Assembly: GCF_000003815.2 (NCBI RefSeq)
Contig: NC_049986.1
Location: 12,274,140 to 12,302,611, forward strand
Source: Branchiostoma floridae
Taxonomy: Eukaryota; Chordata; Leptocardii; Amphioxiformes; Branchiostomatidae
Direction of reading: 5' to 3'
DNA length: 28,472 bases
This document shows, piece after piece, positions 1-9,348 of the stretch. The notes under the pieces were generated by a model. That model was not told where the DNA came from. It saw only the letters and a list, made by a program, of their open reading frames with translations, and did no database searches. The number at the start of each line of letters is the position of its first letter. The first letter of the stretch is position 1. Both the position numbers and the translations under genes were made by a program.

Positions 1-181
1 CTACGAAAGGTATATATGGTAATGAAATCTACCTCCACTTATCACAACCAACTTATATGCTGTTTGATAATTTACTCCTACATTTGTGAATAACTTTTAC
101 GTACATTTATAATACAAATGCATAATACGTGCATAATGCGTAATAATTTCCAAGGAAGAGGTGCTTTACAGATGTACTTAC

Positions 182-1142
182 GTAGGAATCTGTGGATCCA
201 TTCTGCCAGACTCCTGTTGCCGAACTCCATGGCCTGCTCGTACACAGTCCTACCGCTGTCGTTCCTCAGGGTCAGGTCAGCTCCACACCTGGCTAGGTAC
301 GTCACCACGCCTACCTGGCCCATCCTCGCCGCGTTGTGCGCCGGCGTCTCACCTGAGGCGTTCTGTACGTCCAAGTTCGCCCCAGCACCAGCCAGGTACC
401 GCAGGGTGCACAGGTGTCCCTCAAAGGCAGCGAAATGAGCAGGTGTGTCGCCACCGCCCCATTGATGGGACGTGCTCGGGTTCACCTTCGCTCCTGCCCC
501 GACTAAGACCCGGCAGATCTCCGTGTGGCCTCCCCAGGCCGCCTCGTGCAGCGGCGTGTGGTCGAACTTGTTCACGACGTTTACATTTTCCAGTTTGGTC
601 CTGACCAAAGTTCTCACGAGTTCCAGATCCCCGTCTTCTGCGGCGTCATGTAGACTTGACGGTTCCGGGTAAGAATCGTCAATGTCAACGTCCACAGTGC
701 TAGACGTAGAAGACGTTATCCAGCAACACAGAGTATAAACATGCACCTTCTCTACTTCAAACCGTGGCCTTTTCCAGTCCCGTAGTTGAGTGTCCTCTCT
801 TACCGTCAATGCATCCTTAGCTTTACATCGTCCTTCCACGCTACTCTTCATATTCTCTGAATCTGCGACTCGACTTTCTCCCCAAAGCAATGAGTGTCCG
901 TCCTTAATCAAAGAATAAACGTCCGGGCTAAGTTTTTGGTGGTTTTCTGAAGTGTTGGGAGTCTGCAGTCTTTTGTGACCACCCAACACAGGGCGCGACA
1001 AGGTGGTCTTGTTTAGGTCTCTGGTTCGAGTCGCTGACATGGCTGTTTCAAAACACAGAAGTCTGTCGGGGACGACTCCGGTTCCAGGGCCTAAACACGA
1101 GCAGGTTTTGTCGGGCTGCACGCCGTCAACACAGATGTGCAT
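182..1142 (-). CDS. Ankyrin-repeat protein, first or large coding exon (gene continues off the left edge)
   Basis: The reading frame runs from ATG at 1142 and ends at a strong donor, CTAC|GTAAGT, whose GT begins at 181. The exon therefore encodes about 320 residues and splices in phase 1 to an exon outside the window. Residues 1 to about 160 are low in recognisable motifs. Ankyrin repeats follow at about 162-192 (SSLHDAAEDGD), 194-225 (TPLHEAAWGGH), 232-262 (TPAHFAAFEGH), 264-294 (TPAHNAARMGQ) and a partial one at 296-320. Ankyrin repeats are protein-binding scaffolds, and no enzyme domain is visible. An internal ATG at 1040 (residue 35) with G at -3 is an alternative start; the first ATG has A at -3. 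The repeat pattern recalls small ANKRD proteins such as ANKRD66 or ANKRD42, but I cannot assign orthology. Existence of the coding exon is fairly sure; the start is less so. Confidence 0.8.
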
Positions 1143-2780
1143 GGTATAGTCTTACTGTGCCGGTGTCAGTTTTGTCGAACAATGTAGGGTACAGGTGGAC
1201 ACACGCGGTACATCCGTACGTTCCGAGTTCACAGAACGTGTTACTCCAAGCGCGAAGACACGCGAGCAAGTGCGCAAAGTTTCACGACGATGTTTTAAGA
1301 GGTTGACTTGAAAAGACAGCCAGGCCCACACAGACTAGACTCTCGGCTTGTGGGTCTGATATTTCTCCCGTTTTTCTGCTCTCCCTTCGATGTATTCACC
1401 CTGGTGTATCAGCAAAGACAGCTGTGTCAAGACGAAAACACGCGTTTTTGTTTTTCCGACGCCTCTTTTCACACTCCACTCCCCTCTCCCTGTTTCCGGC
1501 ACTGTGACAGAGTCCTGGCGACGACCTGGCCCTTGTGATCTCCTTAAGAACCCTTAAGGGCCGTATGCTTCCGACAGGAGGCTGCGCACTTGGACTTAAG
1601 GTGCTTTAAATGGCCCGCAACGGCACTGATTCCCAGAGGATATGTTGATGTTTCGTCGGTACTTCTGTGAATGTAGTGAAGCTGCTTGTAGACGAACTGC
1701 AGACGTAAGGTCTTCCCAATCGGAAGTCGGACCTGAGAGGTTGGGTCGCCCACTCCGGCGTGTTTACGCTAGTTAATCAGGCAAGCCCCTTCCTTAAGAA
1801 GCAACGTGCTTGAAGAATGCGGGTCGATTTCTCAGAGAGACTTTCGTTGTTTCAGCTCAGCAAAATACCTGTGACGTGTTTAGAAGCCTGGGAGGTAAAT
1901 CATTGAAAAATCCAACAGTCTTTTCTTCGGTACCAATGGTGGTATAAAGACTTTTAGAAATCTTTTTCAGGACGTAATGTAGGGCGATGACCCAGTTCCC
2001 ACAGAAGCGTCGGACGATTTTTTGTTCTCTTAACCGAAGCTATAATAAGACAGTCCTTTTGTTGAGTCCTGTGACTTTGTCGAGTTTTGCGTTGTCCGAA
2101 GTCGGGGGGTCTACAGAGGTATCGACCAAACCCCAGCGCGCTGACAAGTGTACTTCCCGGTACTCAGACTGGATTAACACCGACACAATCCTCTCCAGGC
2201 CGCGGCGCGTACTGCCAACAATGCCGAGCTCTTTCAGAGAGTGTTGTCCTGGCTCCAGCGCCCTGCCCGACGCCTGTACGAACCCTGCTCTCCGGGTCTA
2301 ACACAAAGGTGCCGCGCGGCTATGTTTTGTCCCGTAGGTTTGGATTCGGGTCTCTCAGACAGGATTCTAAACGCTAATCCTTCCTCGTGAAGACAAGTCC
2401 GCTCTTAGCATACCACGGGCGGGTCTCCTCGGCGTGGGTCCGGCCTTAACGACGAGAACCGCTCGGGCAACTTTCAACGCTGTCAACGTCCCTCCCTTCT
2501 CTAACAATAGATGTAGACGAGAGGTCGGCGCCACCTTTAAGTAGCTTGTGCAGAATGTCTTTGTACCTGACGTTCTAGATTATCCGATACGTCGCCGTCA
2601 CACGAACTCACCCTGTGTGCACACTACAGACAGGAACAGTTCCTTAGAGGACGGTCTGCAAAGAGAAGATGATGTCCCTGTCTTGTAAGGTCCTTAAGGT
2701 TTCTCCGCACAGACCTCACGGTGGATAGAGCTCTTTATAGCGGCGGTTTCTCCTTTCCTCCCTCCCGCTCAGCTGGAAGC
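1143..2780. other. Upstream flank of the ankyrin gene, no gene seen
   Basis: This stretch would hold the promoter and 5' UTR of the minus-strand ankyrin gene. I see no TATA box. Open frames here (for example 1987-2301 plus and 1544-1753 minus) have no recognisable protein character and no supporting splice signals. Composition is mixed, with several CpG-containing blocks between 2100 and 2780. Confidence 0.4.
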
Positions 2781-3000
2781 GATCCCCCCGGAAAGCCCCT
2801 CTGTGTCAGTCACAGCGCCAACAATCGCCTTGGCCAATTAAATCTGCAACGGGAATGAAAAGAGAAATCTATCAATCTTCGAGGACGGCAATTTGGGCCC
2901 TGCTGGAAACCGCGTGAGCTTTACATATGCAGGGCCGTTATTGTTGTGTCGTCCCAGCGCTAGGGTCGCGAGACGGCTGGGGATTCGTGGATAAAAAAAG
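2781..3000. promoter_or_regulatory. Candidate noncoding regulatory island
   Basis: A complex-sequence, non-repetitive block without coding potential. It contains GGCCAATTAAATC (homeodomain-like core next to an NFI or CCAAT-like half), CTATCAATC, an octamer-like ACATATGCAG and ATTATTGTTGTG (SOX-like). Such motifs are short and occur by chance, so this is only a pointer to a possible enhancer 1.6 kb upstream of the ankyrin start. Confidence 0.15.
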
Positions 3001-3834
3001 GATGTCAAAGAAAACGGTCGTTATCTAAACATCTATCCCAGGCCAGGACAACAGTCAACACTGGGCAGTATTTTGGGATGATAGAGCAGTGGTGTTTCTA
3101 ATGGTACCCATCAATGTAAACTATGGGCTGGACAATCCCGTCACAAGGGCTTGGAGCCTATACAACCTATTAAAGGATGAAAGAACAAGGAAGAAAGTAA
3201 ATCCAGCCAAGGAGTTTGATGAAAGCTTAAGGCATGATCTATAATCTCAAGATATTCTTTTCTCCCTTAAACTTAAAGATTTGTCGCTAAAGGAAAGGAT
3301 TCGAAGTGTATGAATCAAGCATAAGGTTATCTTTGTTGATCATTGGGTAACGTCTCTTACTGTTCGTACTCTAATGTAATGTGTGTTATTTTCTTCAACA
3401 ATATTTTGGCTCTACTGATAGAGCAAGCTTGAATATTTCATATTGCTTGCCAATAAACATATTTTTGATGGTGTGTTGATTTCAGACAGCATATAACCTC
3501 TACCGAAGTTTGTTCACTGAGTATCTATCATACCCCTACCCTCCGTGATAGTTATATTGACAGTTGCACATGTTCCGTCTCTATGCCATAGCACCGCAGT
3601 AGCATGAGTAACGACCAGGATTTCTGTCCCCGACACTAATTACATGGTGTAGTTGTATACTCCAGGCCCGCACGCTCTCCCAGGACGTGCACCGCCTCCT
3701 AACGACCACACCGGGACGGCCAAGAGCAAATTATCCCGCCCAAAGTCATTACAAGCCGCTTTGTTAGAGCGGCGGGCGATACATCATTCCAACCCGCTCA
3801 GCCGACGGCCTGCCACCGCGGGCCACAGCCAGAT
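3001..3834. other. Intergenic, no gene seen
   Basis: AT-rich sequence with an AATAAA-containing stretch near 3450 on the plus strand but no coding frame leading to it. A GC-rich patch at about 3655-3835 stands out from its AT-rich surroundings, without a convincing protein. Confidence 0.35.
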
Positions 3835-4205
3835 GGTTTCATCTACAAATATTCTAGTGTTTTCCTTTTGATATCATCTCATGGCACCATGAAGTATTGA
3901 TAGGGAAATATCTTAAGATTTCATCTAGCAATATTCTTATATTTCCCTCTAAATATGATCTAATGGTACCAGGTAGACAGGGAATTGTTGGTAGGGAAAT
4001 ATCGTAAGATCATCTACCAATATTCTAATGCTTCGGCAGTTCCCTCTAAATATCGCACCATGTAGACAGGGAATTCTTTAGGAATGGAATCTCTTAGCAT
4101 ATTAGTGGTAGGGATATATCGTAAGATTTCCTCTTCCACTGTTGTAATGTTTCCCTCTAAACATCATTTCGTAGCACATTATGAATAAGGGATTCTTGAT
4201 CAAGG
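3835..4205 (+). repeat. Diverged tandem repeat, units of about 90-117 bp
   Basis: The block TAGGGAAATATC-GTAAGAT begins at 3901, 3992 and 4109 (last copy TAGGGATATATC). Each is followed by a CATCTAxCAATATTCT-like stretch, then TTCCCTCTAAATAT, then GTAGACAGGGAATT. Spacing is 91 and 117 bp because the units carry small insertions. A further partial unit lies before 3901. The repeat abuts the retrotransposon fragment that follows. Confidence 0.65.
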
Positions 4206-4238
4206 AACGGACTCAGAATATAGTCTCTTAACATATCA

Positions 4239-4657
4239 TTTCCAGAGGGTTTGTCCATTCTGTCCAGAGCTAATCGAAGACGAATATCACTTTATGGTTG
4301 TATGTCCCAAATATTCCGATATACGCAATTCTCTATACAGAAGGCTGTCATTTTGTACACAAGGATTTATCCAAATGGACCTGAAGTGCAAATTCAGATA
4401 CATAATGACATGTGACAATCCCTGCATGGCAGATATAGGAAAATACATCAAAGAAGGTTTTGACATTAGAAATTCCCCAAATGATTGTAAAAGCCTCCAA
4501 TGATTGTAAGAAACTTATCCCATACTACAACTCCTGTATTAGTTAGATAAGCCCTAAGTTAAGTTATAGCACTGTAGTTATGTAGATGCCATACTTTGTA
4601 CCTCGTACAATTGTTGTGCAATAAAGTTATTATTAGTTATTATTATTATTATCATTT
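4239..4657 (+). mobile_element. 5'-truncated non-LTR retrotransposon (LINE) 3' end with C-terminal reverse-transcriptase tail and (TTA)n end
   Basis: A frame ending at the stop at 4501-4503 reads RVCPFCPELIEDEYHFMVVC followed by PKY. This is the CxxC...EDExHF...CPxY knuckle found at the C terminus of many LINE ORF2 proteins. The frame is closed upstream by a stop near 4190, so only the last 85 or so residues survive. A 3' UTR follows with AATAAA at 4620-4625 and a (TTA)n tail to about 4657, as expected for a target-primed insertion. The 3' UTR reappears inverted at 17933-18055, which confirms a dispersed family. The class assignment (L2/CR1/RTE-like) is not resolved. Confidence 0.75.
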
Positions 4658-4717
4658 GTAGGGCAGTTCGCAATGGTTATAACTGTCCTGTACATGTATT
4701 GTCGAGAGTCGACTACC

Positions 4718-4770
4718 AATAAACGTCAAAAGAGAACGTTACTAAATAAACGTCAAAAGAGAATGTTACT
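4718..4770 (+). repeat. Two-copy tandem repeat, period 27 bp
   Basis: The 26-bp unit starting AATAAACGTCAAAAGAGAA occurs at 4718-4743 and again at 4745-4770, with one C/T difference. Confidence 0.85.
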
Positions 4771-6428
4771 ATCCCCTGGTATCTGCTTGGAGAACAATTG
4801 ATTTGTTTATTGCCTTCCTTGTTCACCCTTATCATATCGTACCGTCGTCATCGACACTCACGTAATTAGCAATAAACATCATTTTTATTGGAAAAAGAGC
4901 GCCTGTGCCGGAGTGATAAAACGTGTGAACAAAACACAACCAAAAATTCTGGTACCAAGCTTGGGACGTAACTGCCACAGGAATCCATAAAGTTGACTTC
5001 CAGTGACACATTCCCGTCAATGGACCACTATTATATCATTACCAAAGTTGTGCATTGTACTACATGGTTGTTCATCCGTGCACTTCTAAGTAGTTATCTC
5101 ACTTTTCCATTTCTCCATAAGTATTTGTGTTTTCTTATTGACATAAGCTTTAAGTGTTCGTTATACCCATTTCTTTGCAATTTTACATACACCTCTTAGC
5201 CACCCCTCTTAGTGACGAGAAGTGGACGGACCCAGCTGAGTTTAATCCGCACGGCAAACTTGTTGTTGGAAGCCAGGCGCGCGAGTCTCGGGTCACTGGT
5301 GGGGCAACAGCGACAGTTGGAAAACACAAATTGAATCAAAAAAGAAATTAACCGTAGCCAAAGATTAAAAGGGGTCTTAGAAGGTCGATACTGTGCTGAA
5401 TATCTAATGCATGCGTTGAGGTTGTAGACTTTCGGTCTGCACTTGTGCATGGAGTTTTGTTGTAGTCAGCAATATCATGCAAATCAGTCTTCAAATCTTT
5501 CATGATGACCTACAACATTTGTGGGCCATATATAACGTTAATCGTTCCAAAACAGAATTCCGGAAAGGTTGTGTGAAGTTTGCCAATGTTTCTTTTTCAC
5601 AGAACCACTTGCCTCAACAGTCTGGTAACATCATCATTTTTACAAGTACGAAGCATTTGCTATAATCTACTTTCTGTCCCTTTTCTAATTTTAGTGCATG
5701 ACCCCAAATGGGAGTAATCATTAGGAATATAAGGATCATTGAAAGTTACACAAAACGAAAAATGTACTCCTGCAAATCCGATTCACTTAATTAGGCTAAT
5801 CCCATTGTCCAATCAGTACAAAGAACGTTTTGTACAAGTACGTCATTCCTGTAAATCGTATCAAGACCTCGTAAACTTTTCGATTCAGTCGCCACTTCCA
5901 GCGCGATAATTCACGGCAATAATTCAATCAGATCGCTTTTTATGCAGAAACAATACAGTCTTGAGCGCATCATTCTCCTCCGTGAAAGGTCGTAACTTTT
6001 AGTTAGAGAACAATGGGAACACTGGGCTGTAACTGGGACCTGACACGGCGGGAGGGTTCGCCACATCTGCGCCACATGGAGACCGTATCATCTCGCTAAT
6101 GGTACTGCCGCATCTGCTACTGTGGGGTAGAGTTGTTATGGGGGTTTAACAATGCCAGAAGTGGTTTCTAACGATGGCATTGGGAGGGACATGTAGAGAG
6201 GGGAGGTTATGGGGAATAAATCTGCACTGAGAGAATTATAGGTTTGGGGGTTTTGCATACCGTATCTACGAGATGTATCTTCGTGGTCAATGGTGTGTAA
6301 CTTTTTATGACTATAACGCCACTATCAAGTTTCTGGATCTTTCTTTATCTTCTCAATGTCCCTCCATCTGTCCGTAAGTGGTACCTACAGTACTAGTACC
6401 TCCTGCTACTTCTTTGAGCTCTGTCTCT
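4771..6428. other. Intergenic, no gene seen
   Basis: Open frames here are short and show no protein family character. A non-repetitive patch at about 5885-5965 is rich in AATTCA and ATAATT cores (homeodomain-like) and might be regulatory; nothing firmer can be said. Confidence 0.35.
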
Positions 6429-6457
6429 CATTCATTCATTCATTCATTCATTCAATC
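6429..6457 (+). repeat. (CATT)n microsatellite
   Basis: About seven perfect CATT/TTCA units end in TTCAATC. Confidence 0.95.
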
Positions 6458-6884
6458 ACACTCTAACGTATTCAATCTTAATCCGATGAACCCTGTTTAC
6501 AACCTCACGACACTAGTGCTTTTACTTCTAACTGTGATCGCTCGAGCTCTAAGGTACATGGATTTATACAGATGAGACCTGTACTTACTAGCTTTGGTTC
6601 GTGTATACCAAAGGTCATCCGCGTAGACCAAATGTTAGAAATCAGGTTTAAAACTTACCAGGTAATCCTGAGACATGTAATGGCCTGATTTAGACCTACC
6701 TGTCGTTGAAGAGGTTTGTTGAATACGAATCTCACAGCTGAATATGACCAGGTTATGTAACGTTACGTGTCATACCTGTCCTAACGATCGCCAAGTCAGC
6801 ACACTGGATACAAGCCAGTTGTCCGGGAATAACGTAGCCTCTGCTTACCTGACGTACATGACGTGGTGCGCTGGCAGCGTTGGG

Positions 6885-7370
6885 CGTTCACCTGGCACAC
6901 GGTAGACAGGTAATCCACCTGTCCACACCTGTCGTGTTAAGGTGTATTGTAGGTCTGGCAGGTGTAAGCATGGCACACGTTTGGGACAGAAGCTTGTTCA
7001 GCACACGGTTCCAGGTCAGTGGGAGGGCAGGGGGTGAAGACCCGGCCACAGGGTCATCTTACAGGTGCGTACATGATGCACCTGAACACCTGACGGACAC
7101 CTACATGATGCACCTGAACACCGGGGTCACCTGCCAGATACCTACATGATACACCTGAACACATGACGGAGACCTACATGATACACCTAAACACATGACG
7201 GAGACCTACATTATACACCTGAACACTAGAGTATCCTGACAGGTACCTACAACATGCACCTGCACACTAGAGCAACCTTTCAGGTACCTATATGGTGCAC
7301 CTGAACACTGGAGTCACCTGTCAGGCACCTACATGATACACCTGACAACTACACCGGAATAACACCTGTC
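6885..7370. repeat. CACCTG-dense minisatellite / E-box cluster
   Basis: From about 7065 the sequence is a degenerate tandem array of CCTACATGATRCACCTGAACAC alternating with two kinds of filler (TGACGGAGA and GAGTCACCTGTCAGGTA-like). Units are therefore about 33 and 40-45 bp long. I count 16 CACCTG or CAGGTG hexamers between 6889 and 7368, against roughly 0.2 expected by chance in that length. The sites begin before the array proper (6889, 6916, 6926, 6959). CAGGTG is the preferred E-box of Snail, ZEB and E-protein factors, and AGGTGT is also a T-box half site. Confidence 0.75.
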
Positions 7371-8805
7371 GATTTTGTATATAAGACATAACCGTCTTCC
7401 CTTCCCCTTCTTTCATTTCTTCCTTCCTCCACACAATTACAGTATTTTGGACATCAATTATTCATACCCATTACTCCTTCATGTGTTTTCCCGTATTTAG
7501 ATAACTCTTACAGGTACTGACTTTACATTACAGCCGGCACAATTTCCTCTTGTAATGTGCAATTCCAAGTTGAAATGTTTGTGGACCAGGCATTCTGCCT
7601 TCTTTTGTGTCTGGTGTTGAAAATGTTGCGTTATGCCCAAATCCTTCGAATATGCACCCCAAAAGCAAGAAGGACTGGGGACTGAATATTGTTATTACAG
7701 TAGCCAAGCGCTTTCCTCGTGATAATTTGAGATTTGATCGTCCAACTTGACGACTTTCAATGGGTTAACTGCTTGATTGATCAGTCAGTCGGTTAGTTAA
7801 CGATATGTCATTGGATTTTCTGTTCCAAAGGTCAAGGCAAGGGCACGGGTGCAACTACAGGCCACGGGACCATCACTAGCTCAGCGCCACGCTCTGTTGG
7901 AAAAGCCAACTGACTTGTTTGTGGGGTTTTCACAAATATTGACCGCCTTGAACAGGGGACAGCCCTCCGAGCACTGCGCAGCCACAGCCGTGGCGAGATC
8001 AGAGGGAAGCATGAGTTATTTGTGTGCTGAGCAAATTTCATCGAAAACACGGGCCCAGATTAGGAAGATAAACTGGCGGCAACCGTAAGCAGCCCGTGAC
8101 CGGAGGGCCTCACCCCCATGTGTCATTTTCGCGACTACGTAAGGACGTCTTTCCACCAGACGGCGACCAGAATTTGATTTGTTGCCTTGATTTAATAATC
8201 AGAATATGATGCGAGATGAAAAGACATAAAATACACACAAAACATCTTTTAAATCTTCCTTTATCTGTGAAATTCGTTGAGCGATCTATCAAAACCTAGC
8301 ACACTTAGCGGTCGCGGACTCCATTGGAAAAGTGGTCTTCATTTTCTTGGGATAGTGAAACACAGCACGGCCAGTATTGTTATTTTTAAGACACATTTCT
8401 ACCTGTCACTACAATCAGAAACGTTTTTATTCACAGCATACTTGGCTGTACTAAAGATATGACTAAGATTGTTTCGACAATTCTGTTTCACAATATACGG
8501 TAACTGTACCATTGTAATACAAATAAGCTGTATTGTTTAATAGATGTATGTGCCAGAGAATGGCTTCAGGGTACAATGCTTTAACAGGTCATCGTTAATG
8601 AAGGACTATTGCTAAGATTCGAATTTTCAATTTTCATGCGGATAAATTAGCGGTTTGGTACTCACCTTGCTGAATCGACAAACCCATATCACCCGCAAGT
8701 AAAAATACTTGTTCATGGCATGAACACACAAATGTATGTTGATATATAGAATAGACTATTGAAACAGTTGTCGTACTACAAGTAAGATGCGTAACTGAAA
8801 CTCAC
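7371..8805. other. Intergenic, no firm gene
   Basis: A patch at about 7825-8110 is richer in GC and open in two overlapping frames (7849-8088 plus, 7832-8050 minus), but neither protein is recognisable. On the minus strand a GTGAGTACC donor-like site lies at 8664, after a short open stretch that reads EQVFLLAGDMGLSIQQ. This is too little to call an exon. Confidence 0.3.
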
Positions 8806-8879
8806 CTCAACGTTTGCCCGTAACGTGAGTTCTCTACCCTCCCGATCCCAACACAGGTGTAAGACGAAGTAAAGGTACG
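8806..8879 (-). CDS. Possible small internal exon on the minus strand (weak)
   Basis: Read on the minus strand, a 74-bp stretch is bounded by a pyrimidine-rich acceptor (CTCTTCTTAAAG) and a near-consensus donor GAG|GTGAGTTTC. It encodes about 24 residues ending WDREGRELTLRANVE in phase 0. The protein is not recognised. No partner exon with matching phase and sensible intron length is visible, so this may be chance. Confidence 0.15.
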
Positions 8880-9294
8880 CTTTAAGAAGAGTCAATCTTA
8901 TTACTCAGGATGTTCTTATTTAACAGGAAGTGGGATGGTTCTTTGAGGACAAACAGGCGCACCTGTAGTGATTCTTAAGACATCTACACAACAAACTCAA
9001 GACTCTCACGCCTATGTCTGCACCTGTGTACCTGCTACAAAACATGACATAAATGAAGCATCTACAGTCCAAGTTTTAGCTATTTGTTCTCATAAGAGTA
9101 TATGCCTTTCATAACCCCCCACGATGAAAAGCATTTTCATCTCCGGGCAAATAATGATCTGCATGGCTGTTCACATCGTTAAAGAATCACAGAGCTATAC
9201 TGCTGGTCAGTTCTTGCTCTGTGATAAAAATTTATCTAAACATCTATAATCTGTATGTATCCCACAACCCCGCTGGTGACACCTGCTCGGCTCG
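8880..9294. other. Intergenic, nothing seen
   Basis: AT-rich DNA without coding frames or repeats, leading into the promoter-like block. Confidence 0.4.
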
Positions 9295-9348
9295 TGACGT
9301 CATACCCTGACAGAAACAGACGACAGGATGGCCAATGTCTATATAAGG
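9295..9348 (+). promoter_or_regulatory. Isolated core promoter: CRE, CCAAT and TATA boxes
   Basis: A perfect palindromic CRE (TGACGTCA, 9295-9302), a CCAAT box (9332-9336) and a TATA box (TATATAAGG, 9340-9348) lie in the classical order and spacing. This predicts a start site at about 9370 in a CpG-containing stretch. The first ATG downstream (9381) opens only a 12-codon frame, so the transcript would be a noncoding RNA, or a leader exon spliced to something I do not see. Orientation comes from the TATA/CCAAT/CRE order. Confidence 0.5.

Noticed and set aside
1023-1036. GGTTCGAGTC resembling a tRNA B box
   Set aside because: No A box or cloverleaf around it, and it lies within the ankyrin coding exon.
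7745-7802. GTTAAC...GTTAAC imperfect palindrome
   Set aside because: Only the outer six bases and scattered positions pair; no convincing stem.
7849-8088. 79-codon plus-strand frame in a GC-richer patch
   Set aside because: An overlapping minus frame is just as open and neither product is recognisable; probably composition only.
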